Source: Boesenbergia rotunda (taxonomy: Eukaryota > Streptophyta > Magnoliopsida > Zingiberales > Zingiberaceae). Taken from it: a stretch of 64,000 bases of DNA. This document shows positions 9,094-17,590 of the stretch, one piece after another. The notes beneath the pieces are model-generated. The model was given only the letters and a program-made list of their open reading frames with translations. It made no database searches and had not been told where the DNA came from. Both the position numbers and the translations under genes were made by a program. The DNA lies in NCBI GenBank assembly GCA_024364735.1, contig JAGFNQ010009450.1:47939-111938 (forward strand), written 5' to 3'. Each line of letters begins with the position of its first letter. Position 1 is the stretch's first letter.

Positions 9094-10063
9094 ATGCAAC
9101 GATTGGGGAAAAGGTAATGGGTTATGTGCTTTACTTTTCCCAGATTATTCATTATTCATAACTAACTCTCTCCATTTTGCATGGTTGTCCTTGTTTTTTT
9201 CTTTTGATTGGGTCATTCATGGGACATGCATGGGGTAATTGCATTCTAGGGTTGCACAAAAGAGAAGGATGGGTGAGGGACCATCCCAGCAGCATCTCGA
9301 AAATCCTGAGGCTCCTCGGTTCCGATCCGAGATCTGTCGACATAGATTTGCAAATGCTGACTTTGTGTTAATGAATTGTAGATATCTCAACCAAGCATAT
9401 TTTCGGGAAAATACTCCTCACATTGTTGAGATAATCACTCATTTTGGCTTAGAGAAACTTGTTTACTGTCAGCATTTTGTCAACATTGACCTGTGCAAGG
9501 AATTTTATGCAAACCTTACATGTAGTAGTCCTGATGATGGGACGTATGAGTCCATGGTGCAGGGAGTCACCATTCCTTCTTCACCTGCAGTATTAGGATC
9601 ATTTCTAGGGTGTCGGGTTTCTGAAAACCCCTTTACATGTTTTCCCAAAGTTATGGAGCCTTTGACCCTTCCCAATGTCACCGTTGATCAAATCTATCGT
9701 CATTACTTTGAAAACCCTCGACCTCATCTACAGCGTATCTTTGAAGCTAAGCGCATGAGTCCAGTTAGCAACATATTGTATAAAGTTATCCTAGATTGTA
9801 TTCTACCCATTGTCACCAAGGGAAGGTCGAAGATTCGGCTACCTCACTTGGTGATGATGTATGCATTAGAAAGGAGGATAGATATTGACATTGCTTTGCA
9901 TGTATTTGCATCCATTATACATTTTTCGCATGATGTAAATAGGAAAATCTACATGTCATTCGATCATTGTTTGATCGAATTCTTTAAATCTAGAGGTATT
10001 AGTGTCGTTAGAGGTCAGTTGCATCGTCTGTCGAAGGACTATGACCAGATAGGTTCTAGATAG
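9094..10063 (+). CDS. PF20167-like 'putative plant transposon protein' ORF, probably spliced
   Basis: An open frame of 274 codons (9239-10063) replaces pol in E3. Segments such as LCKEFYANLTCSS, an MVQGVTIPSSPAVLGSFLGC block and DQIYRHYF resemble the plant 'Transposase_32/putative plant transposon protein' family (PF20167), whose biochemical role is unknown to me. A better start may be ATG 9094: exon 1 (9094-9113, MQRLGK plus part of Arg) ends at AAAAG/GTAATGG, and an acceptor TTCTAG/G lies at 9248-9249. Removing 9114-9249 (136 bp) keeps the frame and replaces MHSR at the start of the unspliced frame. There are no inner stops until TAG at 10061, after which the same frame goes on for about 45 more codons. 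Family assignment is from memory of motifs and was not searched. Confidence 0.55.
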
Positions 10064-10390
10064 CTTTCCTTGGCTGGTATTGAGAGGCAGCAGGGGGTGA
10101 TGGTTTGGCGATGTCGCCCTAATTCTTCTAGCTCTGACGATGATGAGGAGGCTGCTCCTTCTGCTGCACCTGCTGCTGCTCCTGCTGGGATCACAGAGGA
10201 GTGATTCTCCTGATTGGAGGCAGAGGTTCATGGACTCAGGGAGGATTTTCAGACTTTTCAGCAGCACCAGGAGGGTCTCAGAGGTGACTTTCAGAGGTTC
10301 TAGCAGCCAGGATGAGATGTATGAGATGATGCAGCACTGAAACCTCATGTATTAGGCCCCTCCTCCTCCTCCTCCAGGAGATGACATGTA
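10064..10390 (+). pseudogene. Read-on C-terminal remnant of the PF20167-like ORF
   Basis: After the stop at 10061 the same frame continues with a short linker, an acidic and alanine-rich stretch (SSSSDDDEEAAPSAA, about 10110-10195), then a heptad-like Glu/Leu/Gln segment (LEAEVHGLREDFQTFQQH, from about 10213) broken by TGA and TAG codons, then a proline/serine run. The intact protein was probably longer, with an acidic tail and a coiled coil. The stop at 10061 is therefore likely a lesion rather than the native end. Confidence 0.5.
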
Positions 10391-11445
10391 GGCTCAGCTT
10401 GATGTGGTGGTGATAGTGTTGAGAGTGTATTGAGCTTAGGCATTTTTATTATCTCTTAAATGCTTTATTTCATATTGTATTATTTGAGGATTTCGGGGCT
10501 ATGACCTTGTAGTACTTATTCATGTTTTCATATGCAGTTTTAATTCACTTTTTATATTTGCTTATATGAAATGGTTTTGCTTTAATTATGAAATATACGT
10601 ACATGATATGTATGATAAATTGCAGATTACCTTGTTAGTATGGATGTGTGAAAATTTTCAAATATATCTTCTATCAAGGGATTAGGATAAAAAGGGGGAG
10701 TTTCTATCACCCTTTCTATCTTGAGTGTTCATTTGAGAAAAGGGGAGGTTTTGAAAACATTTTTAGGTTTTGAATGGTATAGGATAGACTTGGAAAACAC
10801 ATGGTTTCAAATCTAGAATGAAATGTTGATACAAAGAAGAGGTTTTTCAAAGAATGGGAATTTTTGTCAAAAAAAGTCAAGCATATTTGGTATTTTCACG
10901 AAACTATATTTTTCTAGGATAGAATACCTCATAAGAAATATGCTTGCAAAATTTCAGAATTTTTCGAATTTTGTGAATTTTTTAGGGATTTCTGAATTTT
11001 GGCTGGAAATTCAGAATACAGTGTATCAGTCGACTGCCCTTGGGGCAGTTGACTGATCTTTCTGTAGGTTTGTTGGTTTGCAGGCACCAGTCGACTGATG
11101 CAGAGGCAGTCGACTGGTGCTGCTGTTTTCTGATTTCTGGGGGGTTTTCAGAAATGGAAAGGTGTTCTCATTGATACTAGGGTTAAGGTTGCTTGGGGCA
11201 ATCTTTTTGATGGTGTCAAAGGGGGAGAACTTGTGGTTTTAAGTTAGGTTTTAACTTAACCTGTGAAGTTAGTGTGTGACTTAACTTGTGGTTATGGGAA
11301 ATTGAAAATTATGTGGAGGGCATAGGTTAAGGGGGAGTATGCATGTGTTTATGCTGCTTAAATTACTATGTCTTTAATTTTCAATTGTTATGGTTGTTTT
11401 TTCACCTAACTTAAATATATTGTCACACATCAAAATGGAGGAGAT
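10391..11445 (+). mobile_element. Second 3' module of E3
   Basis: Non-coding. 10391-10680 is AT-rich. An inner polypurine-like tract AAAAAGGGGGAG lies at 10689-10700. From about 10780 the text matches the E4 3' interior (15850-16060) better than E2. Palindromes follow at 11027, 11088 and 11107, then a purine tract (CAAAATGGAGGAGAT, 11431-11445) abutting the 3' LTR. E3 thus carries two palindrome-bearing 3' modules, one on each side of the extra ORF. Confidence 0.65.
11027..11116. repeat. CAGTCGACTG cluster, E3 second 3' module
   Basis: Exact copies start at 11027, 11088 and 11107, with variant CAGTTGACTG at 11046. Pairs 11027/11046 and 11088/11107 both have starts 19 bp apart. Confidence 0.9.
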
Positions 11446-11603
11446 TGTTGGGGCAATCGACCCAAGTTTGATCAGGTAGATCATGGGTTTTGATGTGTGT
11501 GTCAATATGATTAAGTTAGGTTTCATGTTGATCTAATATGTGTATGTGAGTGTGCAGGTTTACAGGATATACATAGACCTAGTTAGACGCCTTCGGGGCC
11601 AGT

Positions 11604-11960
11604 GAAGGATGGCATGGGAGATAAGCCGAGGGCTTGCATGCATCCGAGGGATTGTGGACAAAGCAGGGACGATGAGCCGAGAGGAGCGGACTTCGAGGCA
11701 TACGTGAAGGGTGGCATGGGAGACAAGCCACGGGCTTGCATGCATCCGAGGGACGAGAGCCAAAGTCGAAGAGGGATTAAAGGCAACAGATCGAGGCTGC
11801 TGGAGTAGGGACGATGAGCTGAGGGAAGCGGATTTCGAGGCATACGTGAAGGGTGGCATGGGAGACAAGCCACGGGCTTGCATGTATCCGAGGGACGAGA
11901 GCCAAAGTCGAAGAGGGCTTGAAGGCAACAGGTCGAGGCTGCTGAATGAAGAGTCAACTG
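11604..11960 (+). repeat. Variable-length direct repeats in the E3 3' LTR
   Basis: Units beginning GGATGGCATGGGAGA or GGGTGGCATGGGAGA start near 11606, 11708 and 11851, i.e. spacings of about 102 and 143 bp. The 5' LTR keeps two units 143 bp apart (5717 and 5860). Related units about 104 bp apart occur in the LTRs at 4710 and 13769. Length differs by an optional segment containing 'AGCCAAAGTCGAAGAGGG'. Confidence 0.8.
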
Positions 11961-12061
11961 AGTCGTGAGGATTCGAGTGCTGAGAGAACTGTACTCGGGA
12001 AGGGAAATCCTAGGGTTCGAGTGCTGAGAGAATTGTACTCGGGAAGGAAAAACCTAGGCGG

Positions 12062-12234
12062 CAGTCGACTGATCCTTTACCAATCGACTGAGGTAAAGCA
12101 CAGAGAGATCAGTCGACTGGGCAGTCGACTGATGCAGTCGACTGGGCAGTCGACTGGTGACCAGAATGCGAATCGTCAAGGCAGTGACCTTTGAATTCGC
12201 AAAGACCAGTCGACTGCCCCTACAGTCGACTGGT
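12062..12234. repeat. CAGTCGACTG cluster in the U3 part of the E3 3' LTR
   Basis: Seven exact copies start at 12062, 12110, 12122, 12135, 12147, 12207 and 12223, the densest cluster in the window. 12205-12216 and 12223-12234 form a perfect 12-bp inverted repeat around a 6-nt loop. The 5' LTR has five copies, so the cluster itself varies between the two LTRs of one element. Confidence 0.9.
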
Positions 12235-12258
12235 AACGGTCAAATCAGGATCGAGCTC

Positions 12259-12268
12259 TATTTAAGAG
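12259..12268 (+). promoter_or_regulatory. TATA-like box of the E3 3' LTR
   Basis: TATTTAAGAG, same context as at 6263. Confidence 0.5.
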
Positions 12269-12618
12269 AGCTCGTGTTTGACTACTTTTCTTTGACGAAA
12301 CAAGCTTGGTAAGAGCTTGTTAGGAGCTTACAAGTGCTCAGGTCGTGGCAAAGTGTTGTGGCGAGGTTTCTCCACCCACAAGGAGCGACAAGAGTTAGCC
12401 GGAGGTGCTCCGGGAATCATCCACCGAAGGATCGGGATCGTCCACCTTACGGACAGCCGTGGAGTAGGAGTTTTATCTCCGAACCATGTAAATCGGTGTG
12501 TCTTTCTTATTTGTTAGTTTTAGTTTTTATTATTCCGCTTGCGCACTAACAATTGTAGGAAGAAAAATCGAGAAGTAGCTATTCACCCCCCCTCTAGCTA
12601 CACGACAAGATCCCAACA

Positions 12619-13289
12619 CGTTGCGCCAGCTCAGCCATCTGCTACCAGCTCTCAAGCGCCTGAGTCCCATTCAGGCGCCCCAGTCAACTGCTTTCTCTTT
12701 TTAGCTGCAAGGGTCAGTTTCATACATACAATAATAAAATATAGAATTAAGACATGTATGAATTACAGTCAGTGCTGTCTTGGTCCTGATTTTCAGGTTT
12801 CACTCGAAACCCTAGGTCGGACCGAAGCCTACTGTTCCTTCACTGGGGAACGTGTCCTCACCTACTCCTCTCAGGAGAGTTTACCTGTTGCCACCCAGAA
12901 CCTCCAGTTAGACTTTTTCTCGGTCTCCGAGAACCCGAAACTCGACGACGTTCGACCTCGACCCGTCTCGACTCCTGTTCGCGATCCCCGCTCGGCAAAG
13001 TCTTCTGCTCGGTCCCCCTGGACCAAGTCTTCGTGCTCGGCTTCACTCGCCAAGTCTTCATTGCCCGATCCCTGACCAGGACTTCGTGCTTGGCTTTACT
13101 TGCCAAGTCTACATTGCTCGATCCCCGACCAGGACTTCGTGCTCAACCCAGCAGGTCAAGACTTCTTACCTATCTTACCTAGGACTTTTCTGCAATATCA
13201 ATAACTTCATCAGTACACCATACCAGCTTAACTTGAACCCTTTTCCACTTATCAAAACAAGGTTCGATCTGGTACTTCCGACACCAACA
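12619..13289 (-). mobile_element. Reverse-strand Copia LTR piece
   Basis: Read on the minus strand it starts TGTTGGTGTCGG at 13289, has GAAGTCCTGG-type repeats (about 13030-13160) and a block (12810-12900) matching the complement of 22780-22870. It is of the same group as the LTRs at 22445 and 41713. It is cut at 12618 by the E3 LTR, before its TATA box. One GGCGCC (12674-12679) is present, directly followed by CAGTCAACTG (12680-12689), a one-base variant of the other palindrome. Confidence 0.75.
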
Positions 13290-13724
13290 GAAGGTTTCAT
13301 ACTCATCATCATCCGATTCGGATGAATCAAGCGCCTGAATGGATAGTGATCAAGAGGCATATATGGTAAGAAAGATGAGGAAAGCATTTAAAAGTTTTTC
13401 TTTTAACAAATCTCATGGTAGAAAAAATTCAAGAAGCAAAAGTAGGACAAGAAAGATCATATGCTACAATTGCTATAAAGAAGGACACATAAGGTTCGAT
13501 TGGTACTTCCGACACTAACAAAAGGTTTTATACTCATCATCATCCGATTCGAATGAATCAAGCGCCTCAATGGATAGTGATCAAGAGGTATATATGGTAA
13601 GGAAGATGAGGAAAGCATTTAAAAGTTTTTCTTCTAACAAATCTCATGGTAGAAAAAATTCAAGAAGCAAAAGTAGGACAAGAAAGATCATATGCTACAA
13701 TTGCTATGACGAAGGACACATAAG
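13259..13724 (+). repeat. About 232-bp tandem duplication spanning an LTR edge and a gag zinc knuckle
   Basis: AAGGTTCGAT...CCAACA...CACAT (13259-13490) is repeated with few changes from 13491 to about 13724. Each copy holds the last 30 bp of the reverse-strand LTR followed by about 200 bp of the E4 gag. AAGG occurs at both edges of the duplicated segment, so the junction shows 4-bp microhomology. Confidence 0.85.
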
Positions 13725-14238
13725 GAATGATTACCCACTCTTGAAGAAGAAGGAAGAAAAGAAGAAAATGTTGAGGCAATCTGTGGTCCGGAGTGACCAA
13801 GTGTTTTGATGTTTGGGCAAAGGGTTTAAGTTAGGTTTACCCTTGTGTATTTGATATGTGTATGTTGAGTGTGCAGGGTGCGCAGGTTACACATATGGAC
13901 TTGACTGGACGGCCTCGGTACGGTGAAGGGTGGCATGGAGACAAGCTGGAGGCTTGTGTGCACCCGAGGGACCTTGGAGAGCAGGGACGATGAGCTGATG
14001 GGCACGGACTTCGAGGCATGCGTGAAGGATGGCATGGAGGCAAGCTGGAGGCTTGCGTGCATCCGAGGGACGGGAGCCGAAGATGAAGAGGGCGCGAAGG
14101 CAATAGTCGAGGCTGCGGATGAGGAGTCAGTTGAGTCGTGAGGGTACGAGTGCTGTGTGATTGTACTCGGGAAATCCTAGGGTTCGAGTGCGGAGTGGAA
14201 TGTACTCTGGAAGGGTAACCTTATGTGGGTGAGTAGAC

Positions 14239-14328
14239 CAGTCGACTGGCTTGGGGGCAGTCGACTGATGAAACTCACAGAAGAGTTCTGGATGGGCACC
14301 AGTTGACTGCCCTGGGAGCAGTCGACTG
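14239..14328. repeat. CAGTCGACTG cluster in the solo LTR
   Basis: Exact copies start at 14239, 14258 and 14319, with variant CAGTTGACTG at 14300. Pairs 14239/14258 and 14300/14319 have starts 19 bp apart. Two more degenerate copies lie near 14395-14425. Confidence 0.9.
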
Positions 14329-14449
14329 GTAGATGGCTGGTGAGTTGGCTGAAAATTCGAACGTTGGGGTTGCAACGGTCGATTTTCAGTGGCACCAGTT
14401 GACTGCCCTGGGAGCAATCGATTGGTGGCGAGGGTTTCAGCCCGAGTCC

Positions 14450-14461
14450 TATTTAAAAAGG
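14450..14461 (+). promoter_or_regulatory. TATA-like box of the solo LTR
   Basis: TATTTAAAAAGG, at the same place relative to the palindromes as in the E2 and E3 LTRs. Confidence 0.45.
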
Positions 14462-15495
14462 ACTTCGTGGTGGTTGAGACTTTTGACGAATCTTGTCTTG
14501 GTTAAAGGCAAGATAGTAGTCTTTGTGCTCAGGTCTTCTAAAGGTGTTGTGGTGAGGTTTCTCCACCCACAAGGAGCGACGAGGGCTAGCCGGAGGTTAT
14601 CCGGGGAGTGATCCATCGACGGATTCTTGGATTAGTCACCCTCCGGGGTGGATACCAAGTAAAACCGGTTTGTTAGCGTTGTTTGTTTTCATTATTATTG
14701 TTTCCGCTATGCAACTAACAACGTAGGTACAAGAAGAACCGAGAATTCGCTATTCACCCCCCTCTAGCGTACGGAATCGATCCAACAAAAGACAAAAGAA
14801 AAAGGCAAGAAGGTTCAAAACTTAAAGGCGACATGGGATGATCCTTCGTCATCGAAAGAAGAAGAACACTACGTATCTCATTTTGCTCTAATAGAAATTG
14901 AGGATATAGCCTCTACATCATCCAAAGATGAAAAATGCTCAAGTGATGATAAAGAAGGGAGCTCAAGTGAAGGGGCAGGTCAATCTTCAGATTCGGACGT
15001 CTCGGTAAGTGAGGTATACAATCCACCCACTACCATTTTAGTAAAAATTATTTCTAGCACCAATGATGATTTATCTAAGGCTAGAAAGAAAATTAAGTGT
15101 TTGAAAAATAAAATTTGCATGCTTAACGAAAAACTAGAATCTATGACACTTAAGAATGATATGAATACTTCCTTTTCTTTTAGTTTAAATGATTCATGTT
15201 TAGAAGAGGAAAATAGGGAATTAAGGGAAAAGGTGGATAACCTTAGTAAAGCCCTTAGAAAATTTAAAATGGGCTCTAACACCCTAGACATGACTATTAA
15301 GAGCCAAAGAGCAAGTTTCAAGAAAACGGGTTTAGAATATAGTGATTCTAGCAATGAAAAGACCTATCGTTGCCTACTTGCTAGAAGACAATCAAAAATT
15401 AAAACCCTAGATAGAAAATAGATTCCCAAGGAATATTTGATCAACCCAATTAGGAATCATTTCTATTTGGTGCCAAAGTCAATCATCAAGAGTTA

Positions 15496-16483
15496 GAGGA
15501 TTTAGGGTGAGTCAACCATATTGTTAAAATTTCAAATTTAGGAAAATTGGTTGACTTGAGACCTTAAGGGGGAGCACTTAGCCTAAATACAATTCATGAT
15601 CAAATTGGCTAAGTAGAGATTACCTTCACTACATCTCATAATGACTTAATTTATGCTTTTATTTATGCATATGAGATGATAGGATGATATTCATAATTCA
15701 CATGCGCCTATTACATTTTGATGGTTATGAAATGCATTATTTCAATAATAATAGACCAACTATGGGGAAAAGTAAATATTTAATTAATGGACATCATGCC
15801 CATAGATTATAGTTGGACATTTTAAATGTTTTAAAAATAATTCTATATTTTATTTGCTATTGCATAGATTTGAAAAACACATAAGTTCAAAACTAGATTT
15901 TGATACAAAGTTAAAGGTTTTTTCATGTTTTTAAATTTTGGTCAATGAAACCATATTTTTTCTGTTAGAGAATGTCAAAAGAAATATGTGTGCAAAATTT
16001 TATAATTTTTTGAATTTTTTAGAATTTTTAATGCATTTCTGAATTTCAACTCAAAAGGCTGAAATTTGAAATTGATTAGTACTAGGCGACTGGTGCAGAG
16101 GACCAGTCAACTGGGAACTCTATGGAAGTCTTTTTCGTTGAGGCCAGTCGACTGGTAGCTAACTCAGTCGACTGATACTCTGATTTTCCAATTTCAGATG
16201 TGGTTTGCAAAAAAAAACTATTCATTTTGGTCTTATTTTGATGTCTTCGTTTGAATTGTTTGTTGCAATATTTTTTATGGTGTCAAAGGGGAGAATTGAA
16301 GAGTTTAAGTTAGAATTTAACTTATTTCCTCATAGTTGTGCAAAAATTAAAAATCATGTGATAAGACATAGGTTAAGGGGGAGGATGCATATTTATGCTT
16401 CTTAATATGCTATGCTTCTAATTTTCAATTGCTATCTTTGTGCCTAACTTAAACATATTACCACACATCAAAAAGGGAAAGAT
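15496..16483 (+). mobile_element. Untranslated 3' interior of E4
   Basis: No convincing coding frame. The text of 15850-16060 matches the second 3' module of E3. A palindrome pair (16145 and 16165) follows, then a decayed purine tract (AAAAAGGGAAAGAT, 16470-16483). Confidence 0.7.
16145..16174. repeat. CAGTCGACTG pair, E4 3' interior
   Basis: Exact copies at 16145-16154 and 16165-16174. Degenerate partners lie near 16084 and 16104 (CAGTCAACTG). Confidence 0.85.
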
Positions 16484-17398
16484 TATTGGTGCAATTGACC
16501 CAAATTTGATCGGATAGATCATGAGTTTTGATGTGTGTATCAATATGATTAAGTTAGGTTTTTATATTGGTTTGATGTGTGTGTTTGAGGCTTGCAGGAC
16601 TTGGTGAACCACATATGAGGAACAACGGAGTGAAACATCCGAGGGGCGAGAGCCGAAGGAAGAGGAATTCAAAGGGTAGGCCGAGAAAGTAGACTTCAAA
16701 GGCATACGCGAAGAATAGCATAGAGACAAGCCGTGGGCTTGTTTGCGCATTCGAGGGACGAGAGCCGAAGGATGAGAACTTCAAGGGGCAAGCCAAGGAA
16801 GTGGACTTCAAGGCATACGCGAAGAATGGACTCCGGAGAGGTTAAGAGTGAGTTTGTAAGCTGGTAGTCGACTGGCAGCGTTGAGAGGAAATTCACAGAA
16901 AGATCAGTCGACTGGTATGGGTGCCAGTCGACTGGTCCATTCAAAATTTAGTCGTTGGCTGGATATCAGTTGATTGGTCTTGGTGTCAGTCGACTGATGT
17001 CAGAACTGAACTGTTTTGTTAAAGCTTTGGGGCATGACAAGGTTACGAATCATAATTGAAAAATCCTCTTCGAAGTGCTCAAAGCTTCCAAAGCTTATTC
17101 TCTTTCTCATATTCTAAGTCTCATCTTGTAAAAGTGAAAGAGATCATCTTGTGCGGGTTTCACACCTTCAAGTTTGATTGAAAAAGAGAAGAGCATAGTG
17201 GAGCTTGATTGTGTGGGTGTGGATCTTTGGATTAGTCACCTTAAGGAGCTGGAGACCAAGTAAATCAAGGAAGTTAGCATTGTCTTAATTGCTAATTATT
17301 TTTGGCTATCTTTCTCTTGTGCTTTGGCTAACATTTTGTAGGCAACATCCAAGAATAGTTATTCACACCCTCTCTAGCTAGATGTAAAAGTTCCAACA
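16484..17398 (+). mobile_element. 3' LTR of E4 (915 bp)
   Basis: It starts TATTGGTGCAA, a one-base change from TGTTGGTGCAA, and ends TTCCAACA at 17391-17398. The opening phrase and the repeat 'GACAAGCCGTGGGCTTG' (about 16723) link it to the E2/E3 LTR group. Palindromes at 16905, 16925 and 16987. The usual TATA-like box after the palindromes is not recognisable, and the start dinucleotide is mutated, so this copy is probably inactive. Confidence 0.75.
16905..16996. repeat. CAGTCGACTG cluster in the E4 LTR
   Basis: Exact copies start at 16905, 16925 and 16987, with a TAGTCGACTG variant near 16866. Confidence 0.85.
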
Positions 17399-17576
17399 GC
17401 TAGGACAAAGACAATGACTCTTCAATCAGTTTCTTGTCTTTTAGTTTATGCTTTATTCTTGTTATATCATAATTCGTAGGAACAAAAGATCCATGCTCTT
17501 GTTGTTGTATTTTTTGCTTTGAATTCTTATTCGGCTTTTGGAATCCATGCGGCATAAGGTTTTACAATATCTATCA
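17399..17576 (+). mobile_element. Right end of an unrelated LTR (element E5)
   Basis: It ends CTATCA at 17571-17576, followed at once by a primer site, so it is the tail of a 5' LTR. Left part missing, replaced by the E4 LTR. It shares no visible text with the other LTRs in this window. Confidence 0.6.
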
Positions 17577-17578
17577 AT

Positions 17579-17590
17579 TGGTATCAGAGC
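17579..17590 (+). other. Primer binding site of E5
   Basis: TGGTATCAGAGC, two bases after the LTR end, complementary to the 3' end of initiator tRNA-Met. Confidence 0.85.

Larger units (their letters stand above)
11446..12618 (+). mobile_element. 3' LTR of E3 (complete, 1173 bp)
   Basis: TGTTGGGGCAA start after the purine tract and CCCAACA end at 12612-12618. Inside are a variable repeat block (11604-11960), a palindrome cluster (12062-12232), a TATTTAAGAG box (12259), and a conserved downstream block shared with the E2 and E3 5' LTRs. The 5' and 3' LTRs of E3 differ in copy number of the 143-bp repeat and by scattered bases. Confidence 0.85.
13769..14787 (+). mobile_element. Solo Copia LTR inside the E4 gag (1019 bp)
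   Basis: TGTTGAGGCAA start and TCCAACA end at 14781-14787, with gag on both sides and no purine tract or primer site, hence a solo LTR. The flanks are purine-rich (GAAAA left, AAAGA right), so no clean TSD can be called. It is closest to the E2 LTR: same opening phrase (GGAGTGACCA...TGTTTTGAT), two repeats about 103 bp apart (13928 and 14031), palindromes (14239-14328) and a TATTTAAAAAGG box (14450). Confidence 0.85.
13290..15495 (+). pseudogene. Broken gag of element E4, split by a solo LTR
   Basis: Copia-type Gag. Before the solo LTR (13769-14787) lie a basic segment and a zinc knuckle (CYNCYDEGHIRNDY) whose last Cys is Tyr, present twice because of the tandem duplication. After the LTR the frame resumes with an ATWDD motif, then an acidic Ser/Glu/Asp stretch (14840-15000), a coiled-coil stretch (about 15060-15260, with ENRELREKVDNLSKALRKF), and an 'MGSNTLDMTI...KKTGLEY' box related to the E6 and E3 Gag tails. 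If five bases are counted as target duplication, the frame before and after the LTR matches. Stops occur near 15421 and later. No pol follows, so E4 is also gag-only. Its N-terminus is lost at the reverse-strand LTR. Confidence 0.75.

Noticed and set aside
12539..13325. A 178-codon frame at 12539-13075 and neighbours as a gene
   Set aside because: It crosses the junction between the E3 LTR and a reverse-strand LTR piece and reads the antisense of LTR repeats.
5168..16996. CAGTCGACTG repeats as a CRISPR-like or satellite array
   Set aside because: Units are far shorter than CRISPR repeats, spacers are irregular beyond the pair spacing, and clusters sit inside defined eukaryotic retroelements without associated genes.
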